Source: Allokutzneria sp. NRRL B-24872
GTDB taxonomy: Bacteria; Actinomycetota; Actinomycetes; Mycobacteriales; Pseudonocardiaceae
DNA length: 32,004 bases
Reading direction: 5' to 3'
Assembly: GCF_002155965.1 (NCBI RefSeq)
Contig: NZ_MUMH01000063.1
Span: forward strand, 1 to 32,004
Positions within the stretch are counted from its first letter, which is position 1, and each line of letters begins with the position of its first letter. The translations under genes were made by a program, and so were the position numbers. Below are positions 7,314 to 14,694 of the stretch, piece after piece. Below the pieces are notes generated by a model, which was not told the origin of the DNA, searched no databases, and was given only the letters and a program-made list of their open reading frames with translations.

Positions 7314-9878
7314 ATGAACGACGCCGAGCGCCATGGCGGGATCTTCGGTGACTGGACCACGGACGACGCGGGGCTGCCCGCCTTCGAGTACACCCTGGAC
7401 CAGCGCACAGATCCTCGGGCGGAGTGGGACACCCGGCTGCACGGGCCGTCCCGGCTGCACTGGCACCAGCTCGGCAACGACCGGATCGTGGCCATCTCCA
7501 CGAACGACGGGTGGACCCAGCTGTACTCGCACGAGCGGGGTCCGCGCTGGATCAACAAGCACCGCGAGGGCGACGGCGCGTTCGCGGGCGGCGTGTCGTA
7601 CCTGCGGGACGAGGACAACGGCGCGGTGTGGTCGACCTTCTACGCCGACCTGCCGGAGGAAGCCGTCGTGCGCCGCGTCTTCGGCTGCGGCTACTTCCGC
7701 GTTGTGGTGCGCCACAACGACATCGAGCTGGACCGCGTGGTGTTCGCGCCGTTCGGCGAGAGTCGCCTGCTGTGCTCGTACGTGGTCGTGCGCAACCTCG
7801 GCGGGACCGCGCGGAGGTTGCGGCACGGCGAGTACTGGGACGTCTGGGTGCACAACCTCGACCTGGGCACGGTGGGGCTCAACCCGGAGAAGGCCAGGGA
7901 TCGCACCTCGGCCCAGGCGTACAACGGCTACCGAGCCGACTGGAACGACTCGGTGGGTGGGCTGTTGGCGCGGCACCCCAAGGGAAAACTGTCCTACGAG
8001 ATCCCCTTCCCGGTCGGCAGGACGGCTCGCACGCAGCCAGACGTGGTGTGCGTTCCGGTCGGCACGACGGTGGACGGGTGGACCGCCGAGCGCGCCTCGG
8101 TGTTCGGCGACGGTGGCCGCGCGTGCCCCGACGGGCTGGTGAAGCCGTTGGGGCAGGCGCACCCCGGCGGTGGCGGGCAGGACGTGGCCTTCCTGCTCAC
8201 CACCGACTTCGAGCTGGCGCCCGGCGAGCAGCGGGTGCTCGGATTCGGTTACGGCGCAACGCCTCCCGAGGAGACAGCGGACGAGGTCCAGCGACTGGGC
8301 GATGATCCGGCCGCGCTGTTCGAATCGACGTTGCACGCGTGGCGCGGCGTCGTGCCGAAGGTGGACTACGGGCGCGAGGAGTGGGTGTCGCGCGAACTCG
8401 CGTGGAGCGCCTACTACCTGCGCTCCGGCGCGACCTACCACCACGGCTTCCGTGCGCACACGTTGTCGCAGGGCGGCGCCTACCAGTACCTCGGCGGCTT
8501 CAACGCCGGGCCGCGCAGCACGATGCAGAACGCGTTGTCGCAGGTCTGGCTCGCCCCGGAGATCGCGGCCGACGCGCTGCGCTTCACCATGGCGGAGACC
8601 ACCCCGGAGGGCGAGATCGCCTACGCGGAGGTGGGAACCGGCTCGTGGGAGCACATGCTGTGGTGCCCGTCCGACAACGACATGTGGTTGCTGTGGCTGG
8701 TCTCCGAGTACGTGCTGGCCACCAGGGACCGCGCCTTCCTGCGCCAGTCCGTGTCGTACTGGCCCGCGCCGTACACGCGGCCGGAGCCGGTGTGGGAGCA
8801 CTGCCTGCGCGCGGTGCACCACCTGCTCAACGACGTCGGGGTCGGCGAGCACGGGCTGATCAAGGTCCGGCTCGGCGACTGGAACGACATGGTGGTCACG
8901 GAGTCCGGCGTGCCGATCGACCGCGTGTGGGAAGAGGGCGAGAGCACGCTCAACACCGCGATGGCCGTGCACGTGCTGCGCCGCTTCGCCGAGCTGGCGG
9001 AGTACGCGGGCGAGCACGCCACCGCCGCCGACGCCCGTGCCCGCGCGGAAGGCTTCGCCGAGGCCGTGCGCGCGTGCTGGCGCGGTCGGCACCTCAACCG
9101 CGGTTGGACCTCCAGCACCACCGAGGTGGGCTCGCGCGACCTCTTCCTGGAGCCGCAGCCGTGGGCGCTGATCACCGGCATCCTCGGCGAGGAGCGGGCT
9201 TCGACGCTCGTCGAGGAGATCACCACGAGGTGCGCTGACCCCTTGGCGGCCAGGGTTTTCGCCGATGGCGGAGAGGGGCGCGCACCCACCGCCGGCGGCG
9301 GTCAGTGGTACGCGATCAACTCGACGCTGGCCTGGGGTCTGTCCACTGTGGACCCTGATCGGGGGTGGGCGGAGTTCCTGGCGAACACCCTGGCCCACCA
9401 CGCCGAGACCTACCCGGAGACGTGGTTCGGCGTGTGGTCCGGCCCGGACAGCTACCTGCCGTCCAACGCCGACCGGCCCGGCGAGACCTGGTCGTGGCCG
9501 GGCGGGTTCTCCATGCAGGCGTGGCCGGTGCAGATCCTGTTCGCGCACTCTGAGCCGCTGAACGCCGCGTTGTGGCTGGCCGGGATCGAGCCGACCGCGC
9601 GCGGCCTGCGGATCGCGCCGTCACTGCCCTTCGAGGGGTGGAGCTGGGACGGCGGTCTGCTCGCGGTCTCCTACCAGTCCGACGCCGTGCGCGCAGAGCT
9701 GGGCGCGCTCGCCGCCGAAGTGGTCGAGATCGAGGTCGTGCTGCCGATCTCCTTGCGCGACAAGGAGGTCACGGTGTCGGTGGCTGGCGCGAAGACGACC
9801 GCGCGCCAAGCCACCGACACGGTTCGCTTCCGGATGCCGGTGGCTCCCGGGCGTCGCACCCCGTTCGAGATCAGCTAG
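7314..9878 (+). CDS. GH94-like (cellobiose-phosphorylase-type) glycoside phosphorylase/hydrolase
   Basis: An 854-residue cytosolic enzyme with GH94 architecture: N-terminal beta-sandwich (FEYTLDQ...RLHWHQLGNDRIVAISTNDGW, about 1-270), helical linker, then an (alpha/alpha)6 barrel from about 350. RLGDWNDM places Asp522 where GH94 enzymes carry the general acid. GGQWYAINSTLAWGL and ETWSWPGG are further family-type motifs. The typical FGYRDQ-like segment is replaced by YLGGFNAGPRST, so substrate specificity may differ from classical cellobiose or chitobiose phosphorylase. ATG 7314 has GGAGGGG just upstream; the longer frame from 7179 overlaps the lipase gene and is rejected. Its 3' end overlaps the convergent terpene-synthase-like gene by 8 bp. 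It contains one GTCCACTGTGGAC palindrome. Confidence 0.75.
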   Translation: MNDAERHGGIFGDWTTDDAGLPAFEYTLDQRTDPRAEWDTRLHGPSRLHWHQLGNDRIVAISTNDGWTQLYSHERGPRWINKHREGDGAFAGGVSYLRDEDNGAVWSTFYADLPEEAVVRRVFGCGYFRVVVRHNDIELDRVVFAPFGESRLLCSYVVVRNLGGTARRLRHGEYWDVWVHNLDLGTVGLNPEKARDRTSAQAYNGYRADWNDSVGGLLARHPKGKLSYEIPFPVGRTARTQPDVVCVPVGTTVDGWTAERASVFGDGGRACPDGLVKPLGQAHPGGGGQDVAFLLTTDFELAPGEQRVLGFGYGATPPEETADEVQRLGDDPAALFESTLHAWRGVVPKVDYGREEWVSRELAWSAYYLRSGATYHHGFRAHTLSQGGAYQYLGGFNAGPRSTMQNALSQVWLAPEIAADALRFTMAETTPEGEIAYAEVGTGSWEHMLWCPSDNDMWLLWLVSEYVLATRDRAFLRQSVSYWPAPYTRPEPVWEHCLRAVHHLLNDVGVGEHGLIKVRLGDWNDMVVTESGVPIDRVWEEGESTLNTAMAVHVLRRFAELAEYAGEHATAADARARAEGFAEAVRACWRGRHLNRGWTSSTTEVGSRDLFLEPQPWALITGILGEERASTLVEEITTRCADPLAARVFADGGEGRAPTAGGGQWYAINSTLAWGLSTVDPDRGWAEFLANTLAHHAETYPETWFGVWSGPDSYLPSNADRPGETWSWPGGFSMQAWPVQILFAHSEPLNAALWLAGIEPTARGLRIAPSLPFEGWSWDGGLLAVSYQSDAVRAELGALAAEVVEIEVVLPISLRDKEVTVSVAGAKTTARQATDTVRFRMPVAPGRRTPFEIS

Positions 9879-10731
9879 CCCAGGGGCACGTGCAGCCCGG
9901 GGTGACGAGGTTCGTCGCCTCGGGCAACTGCGGGTGGGCAAGCGCCTGCTGCCAGTCGTGGTGCCCGCGCGTCCAGGACCCAAGTCCTGTGACGTAGCGG
10001 TCCACCGCGTCGATCTCCGGCTTGTCCAACCCCAGGCCCGCCATCATCTCCGGCAGGTCCTCGCGGACTCGCTCGAAGGCGCGCATGTCCTCGCGGGCGC
10101 GGTCGACGGATTCCCGGTCGTCGGCCCCGTACGCCGACCACGCGGTGGCCCTGCTGGTGATCAACCGCAGGTTCCGCAGCTGCGGGCTGTCGTGCGCGGT
10201 GACCGGGACCTCGCACTCCAGCAAGGATTCCAGCAGCTCCGGCACCAGCTCGAAGTCCAGTCGGCCGCCGTGCAGGTAGGACACGGCGGAGGCGGTGAAC
10301 GAGCGGGTGGCGCGAACCGCCCAGTCCCGCGTCATGCCCTCGCGCAGCTCCGACCAGAGCCCGGCCCACACGCACACGCCGTGGCTCGTGCCGCGCATGG
10401 CGCGTTCGGTGTGGCACGCCTCGACGAGGTCCTTGACGTGGTCGACGGCCAGCCGGGGATCGGCGGCGGCGAGGCGGGGCAGCTGGTCGCGCCAGACGAG
10501 CGCCCAGCCGAGCACGCGCATCGCCAGGTCCAGCCGCTCCGGCGCGGCGGCCGGGACAGCGCGCGCGGCGAACGCCGGGACGTCCGCCTCGTCGTAGCTC
10601 TCGTACCAGGAGTCAGCCGGGGGCAGCAGGCCGATCGATCTCGCCCAGCCGGGGTGGTCCTCGGCGACGGTGTCGACGTGCGGGTTGACGGTCAGGGCGA
10701 ACGGGATGGGGAAGTCCAGTGCTCTGAGCAT
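9871..10731 (-). CDS. Terpene-synthase-like protein with lost metal-binding motifs
   Basis: A 286-residue protein aligning by eye to bacterial class I terpene cyclases. The N-terminus FPIPFALTVNPHVD...WARSIGLL and the C-terminal LGSWTRGHHDWQ are hallmark segments. The Asp-rich motif position, normally DDxxD/E after a W-x-F-x-F run, reads WALVWRDQLPRL, keeping only one Asp. The NSE triad position (NDxxSxxKE) reads ATAWSAYGADDRE, keeping only Ser. Metal-dependent diphosphate ionisation is therefore unlikely, so the protein may be non-catalytic or have a changed chemistry. ATG 10731 is chosen because FPIP normally lies close to the N-terminus; ATG 10779 is possible. YjbR is 91 nt upstream on the same strand. 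Confidence 0.75.
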   Translation of the reverse strand: MLRALDFPIPFALTVNPHVDTVAEDHPGWARSIGLLPPADSWYESYDEADVPAFAARAVPAAAPERLDLAMRVLGWALVWRDQLPRLAAADPRLAVDHVKDLVEACHTERAMRGTSHGVCVWAGLWSELREGMTRDWAVRATRSFTASAVSYLHGGRLDFELVPELLESLLECEVPVTAHDSPQLRNLRLITSRATAWSAYGADDRESVDRAREDMRAFERVREDLPEMMAGLGLDKPEIDAVDRYVTGLGSWTRGHHDWQQALAHPQLPEATNLVTPGCTCPWAS

Positions 10732-10822
10732 GGCGCAACCGTTCTCGTGATGAGCCGGGCGGAGTCCGCCGACCACCATCCCGCGTCCGCCGCGCCCGGC
10801 GAAAGCGGCCAATGAGGGGGTG

Positions 10823-11227
10823 TCAGCGGGCTTCGTCCCCGGTGTCGTCCAAGAACTGCTTCGCCAGCCGCTTCGGCGCGAGACCCAGCCACGCGTCGGT
10901 CAGCAGCTCCTCCAGCGCGGGCACGTCGATCGCCTCCAGCCGTACCAGCACCGACGCGTGGCCGTCGAAGTGCGGCGTGGTGAAGCACGGCCCGTCCGCT
11001 TCCGCCAGCAGCGCCTCCTTGGCACCGAGGTCCGGCACCCGCACCCCGAGGATCGGCCCGGTGGGCGCGGCGTCGCCGAGCGCTTCGAGATCGCCTCGGC
11101 GCAGCGGGCGCTCCCAGGCGAACGCCTTGTCCTTGACCCGCCACGCGGGCGCGCTGTCGTAGGTGGGGCGCTCGGTCGTCTCCGGGAGCGCGAGTGCGAT
11201 GCGGCGGACGTCGTCCCAGGTCGCCAT
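10823..11227 (-). CDS. MmcQ/YjbR family protein
   Basis: A 134-residue protein of the MmcQ/YjbR family (CyaY-like fold, often called DNA-binding, true role unknown). Family landmarks are ATWDDVRRIALALPETTE at the N-terminus, APAWRVKDKAFAW, CFTTPHFDGHASVLVRL, and the C-terminal LLTDAWLGLAPKRLAKQFL. ATG 11227 is supported by a TACGCT -10 box (11234-11239, complement) 6 nt upstream, i.e. a leaderless transcript. The terpene-synthase-like gene follows after 91 nt and could be read through. Confidence 0.85.
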   Translation of the reverse strand: MATWDDVRRIALALPETTERPTYDSAPAWRVKDKAFAWERPLRRGDLEALGDAAPTGPILGVRVPDLGAKEALLAEADGPCFTTPHFDGHASVLVRLEAIDVPALEELLTDAWLGLAPKRLAKQFLDDTGDEAR

Positions 11228-11471
11228 CGGTCGAGCGTAGCGCTGCGGCGGGGTTCGGCGCGGTAGCGCATCGTTTCCGCGTCCCTTGTTCCGGTGTCAT
11301 CGTCCACATCGTCCACATCGGACGGTGGCTGCTCGGCGGTGGTGCTCCCGTGCAGGTCGGCGGCGCGTCGGCCCGTCGTCCATCCGGTTTCCGGGAGGCG
11401 ACTAGGATCGGGGCCCGCAAGGTGTCGAGTGACACACAACGAAACACCGCAACTGATCGGTATTACCGAGT

Positions 11472-13148
11472 GTGAGCCGCTTTCACCGCTTCATCCCGCC
11501 GCTGGTCTACCTGGCGCTCGCCTTCTTCGTGTACCTGTACCTCTGGCGCAGCCCGGGGAGCAACTTCCTGGTCAACGGCGGCCAGGACCAGAACATGTTC
11601 GAGTGGTTCCTCGCCGCGGGCGCGAAAGCGGTGACCTCGCTCGCCAACCCGTTGCACTCCGAGCTGCAGAACCACCCGCTCGGCGTGAACATGATGGCCA
11701 ACACCACGGTGTTCGGCCTCGGCGTGCCGCTCGCGCCGATCACGCTGCTGTTCGGGCCGACCGTCACGTGGACGATCGTGCTGACCGGCTCGCTCGCGGG
11801 CACGGCGTGGGCCTGGTTCCACGTGATGCGCAAGGAGTTCGGCCACTCGTGGTCGGGCGCGCTGATCGGCGGCGGGTTCTGCGGCTTCGCGCCGTCGGTG
11901 ATCTCGCACGGCAACGGGCACCCGAACTTCGTCGCCCTGTTCGTGCTGCCGTTCATCGTCGTGCGCGCGCTGCGCATCGCTAAGGGCACCCGGCCGATCC
12001 GCGACGGCGTGATCCTCGGCCTGCTGATCACCTACCAGATCTTCATCGGCGAGGAGCCGCTGCTGCTGTGCGTGGTCACGCTCGCGATCGCCCTGCTCGT
12101 GCACACCGCGGTCAAGTTCTCCGAGGTGCGTGCGATGGTGGTGCCCCTGGCGAAGGGCTTCGGCGTCGCGGCCGGACTGTCCGTCGTGATCTGCTCCGTG
12201 CCGTTGTGGTGGCAGTTCTTCGGGCCGCAGAGCTACTCGTCGCTGCGCCACGGCGGCGGCAACGACATCGCCGCGCTCACCGCCTTCGCGACCAAGTCCG
12301 TCGCGGGCAACAAGTACGAGGCCGCGACGCTGTCCATGAACCGCACCGAGGAGAACGCGTTCTTCGGCTGGCCGCTGGTCATCTTCGTCATCGTGATCGC
12401 GATCGTGCTGTGGCGCGTGCTGACGGTGCGCACGATCGCTCTGACCACCGCCGTGATGGCGATGCTCTCCCTCGGCGCCGTCGTCGTCGTGCACGGCACC
12501 GAGACCGTGCCCGGCCCGTGGGCGCTGCTCGGCCAGCTCCCGCTGTTCGAGTCCGTGCTGCCGTCGCGCTTCGCCATGGCCTGCGTGCCGCTCATCGGCC
12601 TGCTGCTCGCGCACGGCACCGACCACCTCGCCGGCCTGGGCCGGTACCGCGTCCTCTGGTTCGGCATGATCACCGCCGTCCTGCTGCCGATCGCCCCGAC
12701 CCCCCTCGACGCGAACGGCCGCCCGGCCCCGCCGGAGTTCTTCGCCTCCGGAATGTGGCGCGATTACGTGGACGACGGTTCTGTCGTGATTGCTCCGCTG
12801 CCCGATCCAGGGGATGCGCGAGCGTTGTCGTGGCAGGCGAGGACCGGAATGGGTTTCCGGCTGGCCGAAGGATATTTCGTGGGCCCCGCCGAGGACCGGA
12901 TCGGGATCTACGGCGCTGTGCGGCGGAAGACGTCGGATTTGTTGGCCCGGGTTCGTGAAGGTGGGGTCGAGATCACGGACGCGGACCGCGCGGCGGCCGT
13001 GGAGGATTTGCGGTATTGGCAGGCGGATGTCGTGGTTTTGACGCCGGAGGAGAAGAGCGGGTTGGTGGGGCCCGCTGTGGCGGCGTTGTTGGGGCGGGAC
13101 GGGGTTTTCGTCGGTGGCGTGTGGGTGTGGGATGTTCGGCGGTTGTAG
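11472..13148 (+). CDS. Polytopic membrane protein, GT-C glycosyltransferase-like topology
   Basis: A 558-residue integral membrane protein. After an N-terminal segment (FIPPLVYLALAFFVYLYLW) come about ten more hydrophobic helices up to residue ~415, then a soluble C-terminal domain of about 140 residues (SVVIAPLPDPGDARAL...VVVLTPEEKSGL). The first extracytoplasmic loop carries GGQDQNMFEWFL, and an Asp-containing first loop is common in GT-C lipid-linked sugar transferases; I infer but cannot prove that activity. GTG 11472 is 4 nt after an odd-centred dyad CGGTA-T-TACCG (11458-11468). Third positions become T/G-rich in the last ~350 nt, continuing into the downstream intergenic region. Confidence 0.75.
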   Translation: MSRFHRFIPPLVYLALAFFVYLYLWRSPGSNFLVNGGQDQNMFEWFLAAGAKAVTSLANPLHSELQNHPLGVNMMANTTVFGLGVPLAPITLLFGPTVTWTIVLTGSLAGTAWAWFHVMRKEFGHSWSGALIGGGFCGFAPSVISHGNGHPNFVALFVLPFIVVRALRIAKGTRPIRDGVILGLLITYQIFIGEEPLLLCVVTLAIALLVHTAVKFSEVRAMVVPLAKGFGVAAGLSVVICSVPLWWQFFGPQSYSSLRHGGGNDIAALTAFATKSVAGNKYEAATLSMNRTEENAFFGWPLVIFVIVIAIVLWRVLTVRTIALTTAVMAMLSLGAVVVVHGTETVPGPWALLGQLPLFESVLPSRFAMACVPLIGLLLAHGTDHLAGLGRYRVLWFGMITAVLLPIAPTPLDANGRPAPPEFFASGMWRDYVDDGSVVIAPLPDPGDARALSWQARTGMGFRLAEGYFVGPAEDRIGIYGAVRRKTSDLLARVREGGVEITDADRAAAVEDLRYWQADVVVLTPEEKSGLVGPAVAALLGRDGVFVGGVWVWDVRRL

Positions 13149-13229
13149 GGGGTTTTTGTAGCTCTTTGGTTGCGGGGTACGGCTGGGCTTCCCGGTTTTG
13201 TTGGGTTCGCGGGGTTGTTGCGTGGGGTC

Positions 13230-13336
13230 GGCTTGACCTGGGGGCCCCTTGCGCGTGCCCCTGGGCCTTACAGGGGCACGGGATAGAACACCCGGCCCTC
13301 GCGCGAGCGTATGGCACGCGCACCCCAGGTAAAGCC
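13230..13336. ncRNA. Structured element with two mutually exclusive pairings (candidate RNA or repeat)
   Basis: An outer stem pairs GGCTT 13230-13234 with 13332-13336; after a G-A mismatch ACCTGGGG 13236-13243 pairs with CCCCAGGT 13323-13330; after a 6-nt one-sided bulge TGCGCGTGCC 13250-13259 pairs perfectly with 13313-13322. This gives 23 bp closing a 53-nt interior with a small GGGCC/GGCCC helix (13263-13267/13294-13298). An alternative 10-bp hairpin, CGTGCCCCTG 13254-13263 with 13271-13280 (7-nt loop), uses the same bases 13254-13259, so both cannot form together. CTCGCGCGAG (13298-13307) is also palindromic. It could be an RNA, a DNA palindromic repeat or a recombination site; I do not recognise a known family, and the strand is undetermined. 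Confidence 0.55.
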
Positions 13337-13436
13337 TCGGCTGTGTTGTGCGCCTTGCGTTCCAGCGTGGGACTTTCGGCGTTTCGGGCGCCTGGGAATT
13401 CATTCTTTAGGGCCATGATCGACTATTATTTGCGGG

Positions 13437-13442
13437 TAGAAT
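13437..13442 (+). promoter_or_regulatory. -10 box of the DUF222-HNH gene
   Basis: TAGAAT is a near-consensus -10 box 6 nt before ATG 13449. It supports that start and a leaderless transcript, in which case the structured element at 13230-13336 is not part of this mRNA. Confidence 0.5.
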
Positions 13443-13448
13443 TGAGGT

Positions 13449-14570
13449 ATGACCCTCGATGAGTTGTTGGTCGAGGTTGAGGCGAGTCACGCTGCTTTGT
13501 GTCATGCGAAAGCGAATCTCGCTTCGGCCTTGACCGCATTCCAACACGCTGCCGATGATCGTGATTACCGGTATGTGCAGAATGAGGTCGCCTGTGCCTT
13601 GCACATCTCCCGACGCGGCGCCGACCACATCCTCTCCAACTCCCTAGAACTCACCGAACGCCCCTTGGTGTTGGCGGCGTTGTCGGCCGGTTCCATCGAT
13701 GAGGGCAAAGCCCGCCTCATCGTCGACCAGCTGCAGATCTTGAAGGAGCCGCAAGCGTCGATCGCCGAGGCAGATCTCCTGGACTACGCGCCCACCCGTA
13801 CCCACACCTCAGTCCGTCGCCGTGCCCAGACGTTGATCCACAAACTGGACCCGAAGGCTGCTGAGCGTCGTCATGAGGAGAAGCGCAAGGAGAGGTTGGT
13901 GTGGAAGACCAACCTGGATGACGGCATGGCCGAACTTCGCCTGGGCCTGACCGTCCACGACACGGCGATGGCCTTCGACCACATCGACCGGATCGCGAAG
14001 TCCCTGCCGAAGGATGACCGCACCCTGGACCAGAAACGCGCCGATGTCGCGCGGGATCTGTTGCTGGGCCTGGACACTCCCGCACCGCAGGGTCAAACCA
14101 TGGTCTACCTGACGATGCCGGTGACCGCCCTCCTGGGGTTGACCGATGACCCGGGGATGCTGGCTGGATACGGGCCGATCCCGACGGGTGTCGCGCAGGA
14201 CATCGCCGCGGGTGGCATCTGGAAGCGGATCTTGACCGACCCCGCCACTGGCATGGCAGAAGAGGTCAGCGATACCTACCGGACGTCGGTGAAGCAGCGG
14301 GAGTTGATCAACGCCCGCTACCCGCGCTGCACCGCGATCGGATGCCAACAACCCGCACAGCGCTGCGACGTCGACCACTGCCGCCCCTACGACGGCACGA
14401 ACACCACGATCCGGAACTTGCGGCCGAAGTGCCGACACCACCACAACATGAAGACCCACTCGAACTGGCGGTGCGAGAACCGCGACGACGGCAGCCACGT
14501 GTGGATTACGCCGAGCGGGCGGGTGCACGAAACGGAACTAGAACCCATCGCCGAACCCGCGCCGTTCTGA
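13449..14570 (+). CDS. DUF222 / 13E12-repeat protein with C-terminal HNH nuclease domain
   Basis: A 373-residue protein: N-terminal helical DUF222 (13E12-repeat family) region to about residue 250, then an HNH domain (about 294-340) with CTAIGCQQPAQRCDVDHCRPYD and KCRHHHNMKTH, containing the Cys pairs and the DH catalytic dyad. Such genes are often multi-copy in actinobacteria. REP13E12 copies in Mycobacterium tuberculosis serve as phage attachment sites, but the nuclease role is not established. ATG 13449 is supported by TAGAAT 6 nt upstream (leaderless); a GAGG immediately before the ATG is too close to act as a standard ribosome binding site. Early codons are unusually T-rich (TTG, GTT, GAT, TGT), unlike neighbours, which suggests acquired DNA. 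Confidence 0.88.
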   Translation: MTLDELLVEVEASHAALCHAKANLASALTAFQHAADDRDYRYVQNEVACALHISRRGADHILSNSLELTERPLVLAALSAGSIDEGKARLIVDQLQILKEPQASIAEADLLDYAPTRTHTSVRRRAQTLIHKLDPKAAERRHEEKRKERLVWKTNLDDGMAELRLGLTVHDTAMAFDHIDRIAKSLPKDDRTLDQKRADVARDLLLGLDTPAPQGQTMVYLTMPVTALLGLTDDPGMLAGYGPIPTGVAQDIAAGGIWKRILTDPATGMAEEVSDTYRTSVKQRELINARYPRCTAIGCQQPAQRCDVDHCRPYDGTNTTIRNLRPKCRHHHNMKTHSNWRCENRDDGSHVWITPSGRVHETELEPIAEPAPF

Positions 14571-14694
14571 GCCGTGTCCTGAGGGACTTCGGGGTGGGGC
14601 GAACAGTGCTCAGCGCCACGGTGGCCGAGCTTGCCGCGCAGCGGATGCGCGAGAAGGCTTCGGTGGGATCACAGGTGGGGGAGGAACGGCAACC

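Larger units (their letters stand above)
13149..13448. other. Intergenic region between membrane protein and HNH gene
   Basis: This 300-bp stretch has no credible gene. Its first 80 nt are G/T-rich on the plus strand with several GGG runs. 13230-13336 is the strongly structured element listed separately. The last 100 nt are the most AT-rich of the window outside 21.1-21.5 kb and end in a TAGAAT -10 box (13437-13442), 6 nt before the next ATG. Confidence 0.7.

Noticed and set aside
7296-9548. Minus-strand open frame of 750 codons opposite the GH94-like gene
   Set aside because: Composition (H, R, V, G, P) and absence of motifs mark it as an antisense shadow.
11295-11320. Short tandem repeat of CATCGTCCA units
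   Set aside because: Only two full units; too short to call a satellite or iteron.
11422-11435. Small dyad GTGTC-GAGT-GACAC upstream of the membrane protein gene
   Set aside because: Only 5-bp arms; common by chance in GC-rich intergenic DNA.
13230-13336. CRISPR repeat or tRNA as explanation of the palindromes
   Set aside because: No regularly spaced repeats and no T-loop, anticodon or CCA-compatible cloverleaf could be fitted.
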